Below, one piece after another: positions 1 to 11,612 of a stretch of 64,000 nucleotides of DNA; the first letter of the stretch is position 1, and each line of letters starts with the position of its first letter. The notes beneath the pieces were generated by a model. That model did not search any database. It was not told where the DNA came from and saw only the letters and a program-made list of their open reading frames with translations. Source of the stretch: Mercurialis annua (lineage: Eukaryota; Streptophyta; Magnoliopsida; Malpighiales; Euphorbiaceae); NCBI RefSeq assembly GCF_937616625.2, contig NC_065571.1, positions 8,310,501 to 8,374,500 on the forward strand, written 5' to 3'. The position numbers were made by a program, and so were the translations under genes.

Positions 1-276
1 GTCGAAGCCAATGGCTCATTTCTCATAAACAAGCTCGAAGTATTTAAAGGAGGCAGCCCTCTAGTGGTCGATTGTCCGGACGATGCAGCCGAGGTGGGTC
101 GGGCTTTAGCCACTAGCTGCCGGAGTGTTTCGGGAGTACTTGTGGATGCCCACATTGGCGATCGGCTAAGCGACGAGCTGTTTTTACGAGTAGAGCGCCG
201 AGCATCAAGCCATGCTAAAGAGCTACTAGAAAAACTACAATTTTTTCATATAGTTGCATCACTTTCTTTTGCTTAA
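1..276 (+). CDS. 3' end of an unrecognised protein-coding gene (partial)
   Basis: Frame 1 is open from the first base of the window to a TAA at 274-276, giving about 91 residues. The upstream part lies outside the window. The first ~210 bases are much richer in G and C than the AT-rich DNA that follows, as expected of a coding exon. The peptide has a compact globular look (motifs such as VVDCPDDAAEVGRAL and VDAHIGDRLSDELFLRVERR) and ends in a short hydrophobic tail. I do not recognise the family. The last ~12 residues (FFHIVASLSFA) look different from the charged helix before them, so they could be intron read-through, with the true last exon ending near 235. No motif indicates function. Confidence 0.5.
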   Translation, partial: VEANGSFLINKLEVFKGGSPLVVDCPDDAAEVGRALATSCRSVSGVLVDAHIGDRLSDELFLRVERRASSHAKELLEKLQFFHIVASLSFA

Positions 277-1850
277 TTGGTGAGAAAAAGAAAGTGTATG
301 TACATTGAAAGAAAATATGAGAAAAAAAGTCCTAATGTTTCCCTCTTATTATGTTATATTTTCGAAGTATGAAAAAGAAAGTATTATATTGTACAAAAAG
401 AGGAGGAAAAAATGTTGCTTTACTTTTACTAATTTCCTTTTGCTTTCTATATATACTTAATGGTTTTTGTGACTTTGTATACCCTTGAATCCAAACTAAA
501 TAAATTAAAAGCTTTCTACACCTTTTATTAATTATTATTTTTTATTTTCTATAAATATACGTAATTAGAGCTATCTAATTATAATAATATTCGAGTGTGC
601 TAGTATTTCTATTGTAACATTCGATATCGTATTTTTATTGTAACATTCGATATCAAAAATTTAGAAGTATTTTGAGTAGTTTATAGTGTTTAATAATATT
701 CAGTTGAATACGCATGTTACATCTCTTTTGAATATTGAACATATTCAGTTGAATACGTATGTTACATCTCTTTTAAATATTAAACTTTTTTATAGTATCC
801 AAACTTTTATTTCTTACATTAGTAGTTCAACTTTTTCAAAATGTAGTACATTGTTGATAAGGAAACGGCTAAAAGTATTTGTTTGATATACTTTTAAAAA
901 GTTGAAAAATTAATTTAAGCAAAATTAAAATTCTGAAATTGAAATAGTAGATGGGGAAAATTTAGACACCGTTAGGCGTTAATATAATTAAAACTTTCTA
1001 ACTAATGATTTTTTATTATAATAATGGAAGGAAAATTGAACCAGAAATTCTCTGGTGGAATTACAATATCCCTACCATTAGATTATGTTATGTTTGTCGG
1101 AACAAAACTTTGTAATCAATGTTGATTGACTAAAACTTACTTTAATTTGTTTCCCTCTAAATTCTTTAGTTATAGGTAGTTTAGTTACTAATTGGGAAAG
1201 ATCTTCATTCTTTTGAAAAGTAATCTTCTTTTGACTTGTAATTATTTTACATCCTATATCAAAGTTTAACGGTTACTAATTTAAATTAAAAAAATTAATC
1301 TAATGATGATCACTAACTAACGCCTCAATTAGTTAAACTGATCATTCACTTTTGAATTTAAAAATACAACAAAATGCGCTAGCTATTACATGCAAATTTG
1401 ACTGTTTTTCAAGCATCCCACCTGCATAATCATTTCCCACATTTATTCATTGCCTAAGAAAATTAAAAGTTGTAAGTTTGGAAAATTAAATTCACATAAC
1501 TTGACAATTTGATCCAGCAATTTCATGTTTTTAGCCAATTATACCCAAAAAATAAATTAAAAATATGAAAAATTTAATTAGTAAAAATAAGACACAATTT
1601 TGTATTTTAATTCATCTTTATGATAAATTAATACATATTTAGAGATACTTTTTTGTAAAATTTTCTTTAATAGCAAACACACATTAATAACACAATACAA
1701 ATTTTCATAAAATCTCGTGATTTTTTTTTTCAAATTCCAATTACCAATTATTTTATCGTAAAAATGTAGTATATGTTTTTATCAATTAGACCCTTCATTT
1801 TCTTTTACTAGCTAAAATTACAAAATTACTGGATCAAATTGCCAAATATT
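277..1850. other. AT-rich intergenic DNA with short tandem duplications
   Basis: No gene is supported here. A 45-bp unit occurs twice in tandem at about 696-785 (starting ATATTCAGTTGAATAC at 696 and again at 741). A ~24-bp unit around TGTAACATTCGATATC occurs twice at about 612-652. The rest is low-complexity AT-rich sequence, presumably the 3' flank of the gene at 1-276 and the 3' flank of the gene at 1851-2252. Confidence 0.6.
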
Positions 1851-2252
1851 TTATTCATAATATATGAAAATATCAGTCTCTTCCGGCAATTTAAAGCTAA
1901 CTGTTTTTTTCATTTTCTTACTTTGAGTGTTTCTGATTGAAGAAGAAACATCCAGTTTATGATGATATGTTAAAGAAGGATAAACCTTGTTTGGCTTCAG
2001 AATTACACGGCGCTGTACCAATTCATCATCTTCTCTATTTTTGTAGTTACTAACGTTCAATGAAGGTGATGCTAACAAACAATCCCTTAGAGTTTTAGTA
2101 TACTCTTTGTGATCTTTTACCATTTCTTGCTGGTCTAAACATTTTTGTTTCTTGATATACGTATTTTCCGTTCTTGATTTCTGATCGTACGTATCCTTTT
2201 TATCGAATCTTTTCGGGATTGAATGCCCGAAACATGAACACATTGCCCCCAT
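1851..2252 (-). CDS. Small uncharacterised plant protein, possibly N-acylated
   Basis: A single-exon reading frame encodes 133 residues. The N-terminus is MGAMCSCFG: glycine at position 2 and serine at position 6 fit an N-myristoylation signal, and Cys5 and Cys7 could be palmitoylated, so attachment to a membrane is plausible. The middle is polar and lysine-rich. The C-terminus, KKTVSFKLPEETDIFIYYE, resembles the conserved ending of short uncharacterised plant proteins I recall, in which a basic VSF/VTF strand is followed by LPE and an aromatic tail. A TATA box lies 62 bases upstream of the ATG. No enzyme motif is present. Function is unknown; the lipid anchor is inferred from the N-terminus only. 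Confidence 0.6.
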   Translation of the reverse strand: MGAMCSCFGHSIPKRFDKKDTYDQKSRTENTYIKKQKCLDQQEMVKDHKEYTKTLRDCLLASPSLNVSNYKNREDDELVQRRVILKPNKVYPSLTYHHKLDVSSSIRNTQSKKMKKTVSFKLPEETDIFIYYE

Positions 2253-2313
2253 TTCTTGATAAGAGCTAAGATTTATGTGATAAATTATGATAGCGTTTGG
2301 TGTTTTTTTAGAC

Positions 2314-2322
2314 TATTTATAG
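2314..2322 (-). promoter_or_regulatory. TATA box of the small protein gene
   Basis: The minus strand reads CTATAAATA, a canonical plant TATA box, ending 62 bases before the ATG at 2252. This predicts a transcription start near 2285 and a leader of about 30 bases. The position supports the gene being real. Confidence 0.55.
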
Positions 2323-2917
2323 GATGTTATATATGGTGACGTAGAGTCCAAGAATGGAGCTTAGGTATGATCAATCAAGTAACTAATAAGATGAGAGTAA
2401 AATTAAGCTAGATGAACTTTTTTCATTAATGTGGATAAATATTCGATCTAAAGATGATGAAGACATTAAGCACTTAATTTTTTACATTGCTTTAAAAAGT
2501 CAAACTAAATTCAATTTGTTTTTTTCTTAATTGACCTCATTTTGTTTGTCAATGTTTTTCTACTTTTTGACGTCCCAAAAAAAGAATGTCACATTAGTAT
2601 AAATAACACATGTTTTTCTTTCTTATCCTCATTAATGAGTTTGATATATTGGTTAATTGATAAAATTAATGAAATAATTGACTATATTATATTTTAAAGA
2701 CAAATATGAGGAATACAAGAAAACAAATGTACCCAGAGGCAAAGCTAGAAATATTTACAATGGGGGGCAAAATTTAATGTCGAACTAAAAAGGTGGGCAA
2801 TTCATTGTATAAAAAGAGTTAAATATACATATATAAATATAAATACATGTAAAATAAATTAAAAATTGGAGCAAAGGGGGACAATTGCCAACCTTTGTTA
2901 CAGTGTGGCTTCGTTTC

Positions 2918-2920
<3 letters not shown>

Positions 2921-2953
<33 letters not shown>
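2921..2953. repeat. (TA)n microsatellite
   Basis: An uninterrupted run of alternating T and A of about 32 bases lies in otherwise featureless AT-rich intergenic DNA (2323-3183). Nothing else is supported in that stretch. Confidence 0.85.
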
Positions 2954-2955
<2 letters not shown>

Positions 2956-3192
2956 GTATTCGTAATATGTGTAAAAATGAAAATATGACCAACAAAATAG
3001 GTCGGAATAAATACATAATATGATAAATTGATAATAATGAGCTCTCTATAAAATAAATTATTAAAAAGAGATTATAAGTTTTTTTGATGAAGGTGATTTT
3101 TTTTATTGTGTTTGTGTTTGTTGAAATAGAAAACACAAAGTAAAAAAGAAGAAGCAAATAACATACTAAAATAATAAATTTTAAAAAAAATT

Positions 3193-4410
3193 GGGAAAAG
3201 GGGCAAATATACCCCTATCGTTTAGGGTATGGAGCAAGTAGACCCTTTTTGAATTTCGAATCTCAATTAAGCCCCTAATGTTTTAAAAGCAGACCATACA
3301 AGCCCCTCCGTTTAACAGTGTTAACAAAACGTTAGTTTACGCCTACGTGGAATGTCTATGTCATATTCCACGTGGCCAAAAGGGATCAAATATGCCCTTA
3401 TGGTTTAAGGCGGGAGTAAATATGCCCTTATGGTTTAGGGCGAGAGCAAATAGGCCCTTTATGAATTTTTGATCTCAATTAAGCCCCTTAAATATCAAAA
3501 TCAGCACATCTAAACCCTTTTGTCTAACATTGTTAACAAAACGCTCTATGCTGTTACTTCATGCCTACGTGAAATGTCCACATCATTTAATATCTCAGAT
3601 AAAAAATTTCACGTGTCCTACTCATTTTTAAATTCAAAACAGTTTATATTTTAAATAAAATTTTAGGAATCTTTTCAAACTTTTTTTATATTATATCTTT
3701 TTTCTTCGACTTTTCTCCTTTTTTCTGTTGGTTGTCCACCGTATTTACCACGTCTTTTTATCCCTGTCACATCATTTTACAACGTTATATCTATGTTTGT
3801 CGCTTCGAACTAACAAATACAACATATATATGTTTGTTCGAATTCAGCTAGGTCCAAACATACTGTTTTTAATAAAAATAAAAATATATGTTACCATTAG
3901 TCTGAAGCCCCCTATATGAAAAAAGTTTGAAAGATTCCTAAATTTTTTTAAAAATAAAATATCTTTTAAACTTAAAAATGAATAAGACACGTGGAAAATT
4001 TTATCTGAGATATTAAATGTTATAGACATTTCACGTAGGCATGAAGTAACAGTATAGAGCGTTTCGTTTAACAATGTTAGATAAAGGGGTTTGGATATGC
4101 TGATTTTGAAACTTTAGGGGCTTAATCGAGATTAAAAATTCATAAAGAGGCTATTTGCTCCCACCTTAAACCATAGGGGCCTATTTGCTCCCGTCTTAAA
4201 CCATAAGGGCATATTTTCCCCCTTTTGAACACGTGGAATATACATGGACATTCCACGTAGGCGGAAACTAACGTTTCGTTAACGTTGTTAAAAGCAGGAG
4301 CTTATATGGTCTGTTTTTAAAACGTTAGGGGTTTAATTGAGATCTGAAATTCAAAGAGGGCATACTTGCTCCATACCCTCAACGATAGGGGTATATTTGC
4401 CCCTTTTCCC
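3193..4410. mobile_element. Mutator-like fold-back element, non-autonomous, 1,218 bp
   Basis: The left end reads GGGAAAAGGGGCAAATATAC and the right end is its reverse complement. The inverted arms are several hundred bases long (about 3193-3620 and 3960-4410) with few mismatches, leaving a short loop. The element is flanked by a perfect 9-bp direct repeat AAAAAAATT at 3184-3192 and 4411-4419, the length made by Mutator-superfamily transposases. No transposase reading frame is present, so it must have been moved in trans. Each arm contains repeated motifs of the CATAAGGGC/GGGGCTTAAT type. The whole element can fold into one long hairpin and could produce double-stranded RNA if transcribed. Confidence 0.85.
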
Positions 4411-4419
4411 AAAAAAATT

Positions 4420-5785
4420 ACTAGTGACAATTATAATTAAATTAATATTTATTATATGTGAAAACTCAGCACTAAGTATACATTAATTAAAATTTCAAGA
4501 CTGAATGTTGAATTAAAGCATTAACACTCTAATTTAAAAAAAAATCAAAATTTAAAGCACAAGTTATAACGATAATACAATATAAATTTTATAGATCGTA
4601 GCTATTAAAATATATAAATAGAACTACGAATAAAAATAATAATAGTGAGAAAATATTGCTTTGTTTTCATTTTTAGAAAATAGTTAACTAGCTAAATATC
4701 TAAAATGCCCTTAATTAAATTAATTTTGGTCAACTAAATTACATTGATAACGGTTTTGATAACAACGATAATTAATATTTTTTGATAGTTTTATAGTTAG
4801 AAGAAAAATTAAATGTATTTTATCAGTAATTTTAAATTATTAATTAATAAAAACACATTAAAAAATAAATGCATCAATTATTTAATAGAGTAGGTAGTTA
4901 GCATCATTTTAATTAAACAAACTAAATTTCTTAATAAATATGTAAATCAAACAAGACTACTTTTTATGGACTGAAGGAGCAATAATAGAATAGTTTTGAA
5001 ATCACCTTAAATAAAAAAAAAATTAAAGAAGTTAATGTCTAAATATTTCAAGTTAAAAAATTGAGTTATCATTTCAAATGATTTTTTCAGTTAATTGAAT
5101 AAAATAAGTTAGAAATAATTTGTACTATTATCAAACAAACTTTTCAAAAAGTGCAAAAAAAAATGAGATGAACAAAATCATGGTACCAAATATCCCAAAG
5201 CATGGTGTTTCTTGGCCTATCCGACTGGCAGCTCACTAGTTCAACTATTCAATGCAAAGCTGGAATAAAGTTGCATTGATAATCTTAGAATCTGCATCTC
5301 CTTGTAAACATCCATAATGCTTAGTTAAGAGGAAAGGCATTTCATTGGCTTGTAAGGGTTGTGATCACATTGATACCATCCACAAACAGAATCTACTTAT
5401 ATAGTAAAAGATGCAGATTCACAACTCCAATACAAAAGCCATGAACCATCCACTAGGATAAAGACACCTAGATACAGTTAAGTTTAAGATTTAATACTAA
5501 AGTTGAACATAGTGAGATATGATGATCTCCAGAAAAAAGCAACAAAGTAGCAACAATGCATCATTAGGCATTAAAGCTGGAAACAAATCGGAACTAAGGC
5601 CATGTTCGGAGGAATATCAATAACTTCATTCGTTCAGTATGTCAACATGACCAACTTCAACTCTTTTTGTACAGATATATATACTCAATTTACATAATAC
5701 ACGATTCAAAAGCCAAAACCAAATTGATAGAAACATAACTGGAATCTGACTTTAATTGGAATTGAGAAAAAAAAGATAAAATAAC
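4420..5785. other. Intergenic DNA and probable 3' flank of LIP5
   Basis: AT-rich sequence up to about 5150 shows nothing recognisable. From about 5170 the composition becomes more balanced, and the stretch next to the LIP5 stop codon is likely its 3' untranslated region (minus-strand transcript). No other gene is supported. Confidence 0.5.
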
Positions 5786-8700
5786 TTACTGACTAGATGA
5801 TGGGTTGGTCAGCAATTCAAGGGATTTTTTCAAGTGTTCCACTGCAATTGACACGTCATCAAATGCCAATGCTCCGACTGCAAATCTAGCAGCTTTGTGT
5901 GCCTCTGCAATTTTCTCAGGTGGAGGCTGGTAATTGCTGTCATACTGATATGCTTGAGTGGCAGGTGGGGCAGGATCCAAATTGGTTCCATTTCTACTGC
6001 TTGAACTGTACTGGGCAGTCGATGGATAGTTGCTTGGAGGAGCCGATTGTGGAGCATGAGGAGATTCAGAACCTTGATAATACGAAGGATAATGTGTTGG
6101 CACTGATGGAAGACTGCTCTCTGTGAAACCGGGATAAGACTGGAAATTGGGAAGTGAGTAGGAGGAGGGCATTTCGTTGGATGGATAATTATGTGGTACA
6201 TGCTGTTGAGGAGGTTCTTGTGTGTAGGGCTGATGATATGGCTGAGAATATGGAGATTCTTCTGAGCTACTTGATGGAGGTGGTGGATGAAAATCATGGG
6301 AAGAATAACCACCAGAAGGGTAAGCTGGTGGAGTTGGCGGGATGCTTGCAGAATGGTGGTTGTTTACCGGGTCATGAAACGAAGGCTGTGAACCCATGTG
6401 AGCAGAATTGTGGTTGTTCGTCCTCTCATGAAACATAGCTGATGGTGGCGTACCTGTAGAATGGCGATCCACTTGATCATTGAAGTGCGGAGACTGGTTA
6501 TCAGATTCTGGTCGATGACTAGTAGCTCTTGTCTCAGTAGTCCCAACATCCTGCAAGGACAAACACAGGTTTAAGATTTTTCAAAATTATCTAAGTTTGG
6601 CTGAAGAATCAGTAAACAAGAATGAATTAGAAAGTTCCATCAGTCGCTACAATATCACTAGAACAACAAATTCGTAAAGGTTCCATAATGGTTATCAAGA
6701 ATAAGTGGACCATGACAGGTGAACAAATTCACACACCTACTTCATGGGGATTCTAAAGAGATCAAGTATGACACATTTTTCTTGTTCACATTGGGTACAC
6801 TGAAGAGATCAAGTAAAAGAAAAAATATTACTGGAAACTTTATTTAGAAGCTCAAACTGGTCATAGTAAATACATACATAGCCTCCGCCACTTGTACTTG
6901 ATGGAATTGATAAATCATCATCACCAGAAGGAGGACCTGGATTGGGCTTCCTTCCTTCTTTCAACGCTTTCCTTATATCTGCAGCTTTCCAAACTGCATA
7001 CTTCTGTTTCTGCTCAAGCTGTGGATCACGTAAAAAGAATAAGCACAATAATAAATCCATCTATTTTTCTCCTTTATCAAAATCATCAAGTTAAATACAG
7101 TTTACATACATATTAATGTATAATATGTATATAAATGTAACAAATATCGAGTTCAGGATGTACAAGCCCTTAAATTGTTTGAACTTTGAACAGCAAATTA
7201 GGCTTTCATGTGCGATTAGATTGCAAGAAACTCACATCTGGTAAAAGAGGACCAAACTGGTTTAAAATCTCAAAGAAAATGCTCGCCGCATAAAATGTTT
7301 TTGCAGTATTCCTGTAAGCAAGCACATAACATAATTAAAAAAATCTAAAATAGACACGAATTACATAAAATTGGAGAGACCCAGCAAATCAAATATAAAT
7401 ATCTAGTTTGAGTACCATTTGACTATTACGATCATAAATTGACCTCACTAATTAGGTCCATAATAGTCAAAATGGACCATTTAAATGATGATTGTCATGC
7501 CATGTCCTAGAATTTCAGAGGTAAGGACCACTATCATGACCCAGGTTTCCCAACACTGAATAATTAGGTCCATCATATCAGATTTGTGGCATGACAGAAA
7601 AAGATGACCATTAAGAACCTTGATGTTGAAAGAGTAGGTCAATAATAGTCAAATGGACCAATATGGCTAAATGTATGAGCTAAGAGAAACATATTACAAA
7701 TCTGCTCGTCCGGCTCGATCTTGCTTGTCTGCCTTTCCAAAAACATTTAAAGCAAATCCCTCCACATGCAAATTATTTTCAGGTCCCAAGTTCAGTGACT
7801 TCTTGTCCTATAAAAGACAACAACACAGACCGTTATGAGAGATTAGAGAAAGATAAAGCAGGTAATAGCTTGACTGATAAATATAAAATACATGTGAATA
7901 ACAAAGGCATAAAAAGAACAGCAAAAGCATATATTTTTTATACCTAGTCAATCCTAGCACTAAATGAAAGACTTTGAGACCAAAAAATAGAAAAACAAAA
8001 ACCAAAATGAGCTCCAAATGCACTAAAGCAAATGTAAATGACTAGACCAACATCATAATACTTCAATAACCTATGGTCACATTCTAATAGTAGATATGTT
8101 CACATTCCTGATAAATTTCATAAGACAAAATTGACACATGTGTATGGGCATTACAGGCAGCAAAAACACATAGAACACAAATTACTAAGCTGCAAAGCGG
8201 ATCCCTTTTCAATTTTTGCACATTGAAATTAGGCAAATTGGGTAACTTCAATAAAGAACACCCAATGCCTCATTAGCAGTGCAATTGACAACAAAATTGC
8301 ACTGTAATACTGATAATAATTCAAGAACCTGATATCAAAATTCTAAATGTGACTAAGTTAACCATGCAGCTATTAAGAAGTATCCCAAACAAACCTAAAT
8401 CTCTGTTACCTATTTAAGGATCTATGTATGGGCATTACGGGCAGCAAAAACACAAAGAAGTGAAATTATTAAGCTGCAAAGCGGATCCCAACTCACTATT
8501 AGCACATCAAAATCAGACTGAGATTAAAAGCAAACCAGAGCCTCAATACCAGTGCAATTTATAACGATAGCAACAATGACAACTGAAAGAACTAAAAAGT
8601 GTATTTTAAGTTTAGACTTTTCACAGTGGAGCTACTAAAAAGTAGAAAGTTCTCAGGTAATAACACATAATTCTAATACATATGTATGGGCATTACAGGC

Positions 8701-9925
8701 AGCAAAAACACAAAGAAGTGAGATTATTAAGCTGCAAAGCGGATCCCAAGTCAATTTTTGCACATTAAAATCAGACTACCTGGGATTAAAAACACCCACA
8801 GCCTCAATACCAGTGCATTTTACAACAATAGTAATAATGACAATTCAAGGATCCAAAATTATATTCTAACTTTAGATGTTCTAGTACGAAGCTATCAAAA
8901 TGTTATCAGAAATAAACCTAAATTTCTCTTACATATGTATGGGCATTACAGGCAGCAAAAACACAAAGAATTGAAATTATTAAGCTGCAAAGCGGATCCC
9001 AAGTCAGTTTTAGCACGTTAAAAATCAGACCAACTGAGATTAAAACCACCAGAAGCCTCAATACTAGTGCAATTTACAACAAGAGTAATAATGAAAATTC
9101 AAGGATCTAACTCTACATTCTAAATTTAAACTTTCTACATTGGAGCTATGAAAGAATAATCAGAAATAAACCCACACTTCTAAACCATATGTATGGGCAT
9201 TACAGGCAGCAAAAACACAAAGAAGTGAAATTATTAAGCTGCAAAGCGGATCCCAAGTAAGTTTTCGCACATTAAAATCAGACCAACTGAGATTAAAACC
9301 ACCAGAAGCCTCAATACGAGTGCAATTTACAATAATGAAAATTCAAGGCTCTAAATTTACATTCTAAATTTAGAATTTTTACTATGGATCTATTAAAAAG
9401 TTCTCAAAAATAAACCCACTTTTCTAAAACATATGTATGGTCATTACTGGCAGTAAAAACACAGAAATAGATTCTTAAGCTGCAAAGCGGATCCCATTTC
9501 AGTTTCATACATCGAAATCAGGCTAACTGAGATTAATAACACCCAGAGCCTCAATACCAGTGAAATCACAACAACAACAACAATATCAATAATACAGTAG
9601 TACAAAACTAACAAAAGATAGAAAAGGGATAGACCTTTTCAAGCTGATTCATAAGGGAAATAAGTAGAGCATTAGTGGTTTTAGTCCGCTCGCTTTGCGG
9701 AATCCTTAATCCTTTCTCCATTGCATATAATCGACCTAATTAAACAAAGAAATACAAAAAGGAAAAAATTACGGTTTAAAGGAATCAATTAAAAATGCAA
9801 ATCGAAGATAAAGAGAGAGGAGATTGCATACAGTAATAAGCAACTAAATGTTCGTGTTTTTGTAGCTCATCGGCTCGTTGCAGATACGGTAACAGTAGCT
9901 TCGCCGGTTCGTTGTCGCCCGCCAT
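5786..9925 (-). CDS. LIP5: LIP5/VTA1 homologue, ESCRT cofactor of VPS4
   Basis: Six exons on the minus strand join in frame: 9925-9832, 9735-9635, 7807-7698, 7311-7236, 7018-6878 and 6550-5786, giving 428 residues (Arabidopsis LIP5 is close to 420). Every intron starts GT and ends AG. Residues 1-150 form the Vta1/LIP5 N-terminal region that binds ESCRT-III proteins (PYLQRADELQKHEH, IPQSERTKTTNALLISLMNQ, FYAASIFFEILNQFG). Residues ~165-380 are a low-complexity linker rich in Pro, Ser, Tyr and His. Residues ~385-428 (KIAEAHKAARFAVGALAFDD) are the VPS4-binding C-terminal helices. In known family members this protein stimulates the VPS4 ATPase in multivesicular-body sorting in the cytosol. Start chosen at MAGDNEPAK, the usual N-terminus. 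Intron 2 (7808-9634) is unusually long because of tandem repeats. Confidence 0.95.
7408..7668. repeat. Possible small inverted-repeat element in LIP5 intron 4
   Basis: The motif ACCATTTGACTATTA near 7416 is matched in inverted orientation by AATAGTCAAATGGACC near 7645, and related AGGTCCATAATAGTCAAA copies occur between them. This suggests a degraded MITE of about 260 bp in the intron. No target duplication could be defined. Confidence 0.35.
8135..9520. repeat. Six-copy tandem repeat (~244-284 bp unit) in LIP5 intron 2
   Basis: The core TATGTATGGGCATTACAGGC, followed by a stretch ending in AAGCTGCAAAGCGGATCCC, recurs at about 8143, 8427, 8685, 8938, 9192 and 9436. Spacings are 284, 258, 253, 254 and 244 bases. 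The ~75-bp core is nearly identical in all copies, while the rest of each unit has diverged. The array occupies most of the long second intron. No coding potential is seen. Confidence 0.9.
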
Positions 9926-10190
9926 TGCTTTTACTTAGCTTCGATTTGCTTTCCTCTTACGCGTGCTTTTGTAGACAGTTTTTTTTAGGTTTGAGGTTCG
10001 CGGATGATAGCTGAAACTACGTCGTTTATCAGGTGTAAACCTAGGTTTCTACTAGTTATGCTTTATGCCGTAACCTAAACTGGAGACAATGTGGAGTTGC
10101 ACAAAAATGAAGATGCTATAAATTTAAGAATATATGATAATTAAAAAATCTAAACATTTTAATTTTTTCTAATTTTATATAAAATTAGTA

Positions 10191-10464
10191 CTCCCTCCGT
10201 CCCGTAAAGATAGAAAAAGTAGTGTTTTCACAAGAATTAAGAAACTCATTAATTGTGCTTATTTTATTAAAGTATTCCTACAATGCCCTTTAACAAATCT
10301 AAGGGTGAATCATTATAAAGCCACTACATTAAATGCTCATAGAATTAAATTATGAGGGTAGTTTGATAATTTTATTGTAAATTAACAATAAATATGGCTA
10401 CTTTTTCTATTTTTATGGGACAAAAAAAGTGGTCACTTTTTCTATCTTTACGGGACGGAGGGAG
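10191..10464. mobile_element. Stowaway MITE (Tc1/mariner), 274 bp
   Basis: Both ends carry the classic Stowaway terminal repeat CTCCCTCCGTCCC in inverted orientation, extended by the matching sequence GTAAAGATAGAAAAAGT. A TA dinucleotide flanks each side (10189-10190 and 10465-10466), the expected target duplication. It is non-coding. It lies 265 bp upstream of the LIP5 ATG, within its likely promoter region. Confidence 0.92.
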
Positions 10465-10598
10465 TATTATTTTATTAGTTACAAAGTGATTTTAAAAATT
10501 ATAGTCAGAATTTCCTCATTTGAATTTAATTTTATTCATATTACGGTCATTAATGTTTATTTATATTAATACAATTGATAATTGTATTAGAATAATTC

Positions 10599-11515
10599 GG
10601 CTAATAATCACCGACGGTCCTCGACTTTTACCCCAAACTTCCCTAAACCCCCTATACTTTCAAAAGCTTCCCTAAACCCCCTAACCTTTATGGCGGCGCT
10701 CATTCATGGTCCTTATGGACGAAAATACCCCTCAGCGCCGTCATTTTTTGGCGGCTGTCATTTAAAAAAAAATAAAAATTGGCGGCGCCATGTCAGCTGA
10801 CACGTCACCAAAATACCCTAAAAAATTGGAAAACCCAAAATACCCTCAAAATAATATTTGAAAAAAAAATGTAACCAAACCTAAACCATCTATTCGAACC
10901 CAAACCACCACCCGACCTAACCCACCCGACCCAACTGACCCGTCCCCTCCGATCGTCTTCTCAAAAAATTCTGTTCTCAAGAACAGAAAATTCTGTTCTC
11001 AAGAACAGAAAATTCTGTTCTTGAGAACAGATTTCTGTTCTCAGGTTGAGAACAGATTTCTGTTCTTGAGAACAGATTTTCAAATATGTTCTTGAGAACA
11101 GATTTGGCAATCTGTTCCAAGAACAGATATGGCCGGAGGACGGCGATGTTGGCGGCGGAGAACGGCATCGGCGGCGGCGGGCGGCGGCAGGCGGTGGTGA
11201 TAGGTTGACCGGATGGTTGGGTTTGATTTAATGTGGTTGGGTTTGATTTAGTGTGGTTTGATTAAAATATTTGAGGGGTATTTTGGGTGATTTAATTATT
11301 TTTGATATTTAATGACGTGTCAGTTGACACCTGGCGCCGCCAATTTTTTGTTTTTTATATAATTACAGCCGCCAAATTTTTAAGGGGTATTTTCGACCAT
11401 AAGGGCCGTCAATGGCGCCGCCATAAAGGTTGGGGGATTTAGGGAAGCTTTTGAAATTATAGGGGGTTTAGGGAAGATTGGGGTAAAAGTCGAGGACCGT
11501 CGGTGATTATTAGCC
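10599..11515. mobile_element. Mutator-like fold-back element with internal hairpin array, 917 bp
   Basis: The ends are GGCTAATAATCACCGACGGT and its reverse complement. A perfect 9-bp target duplication GAATAATTC flanks it (10590-10598 and 11516-11524). The arms of ~250 bases match over CCCCAAACTTCCCTAAACCC-type sequence and GGCGGCGC motifs. The middle holds a hairpin array (listed separately) and a GGCGGC-rich stretch. No transposase is encoded. The short reading frames inside are translations of the repeats. Confidence 0.88.
10965..11130. repeat. Array of TCTGTTCT...AGAACAGA hairpins
   Basis: About seven copies of TCTGTTCT and its inverse AGAACAGA alternate with two-base loops (for example TCTGTTCTCAAGAACAGA and TCTGTTCTTGAGAACAGA). 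The array lies inside the fold-back element and makes a string of small hairpins. Confidence 0.8.
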
Positions 11516-11612
11516 GAATAATTCAAATAAAGTTAGCACAGTTAAGAAATGCTATATTATATTAGATAAATTAAAAAAATTGTCGAAAATAACCGAAATA
11601 TTGTAAAGTTTA

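Noticed and set aside
3193..4410. Autonomous Mutator element
   Set aside because: No transposase-length reading frame in this or any other fold-back element of the window.
5830..6438. Several long frames overlapping the last LIP5 exon
   Set aside because: They are out-of-frame shadows of the Pro/Ser/Tyr-rich exon.
10977..11168. 63-codon frame with NRNLFSRTE repeats
   Set aside because: Translation of the TCTGTTCT/AGAACAGA hairpin array.
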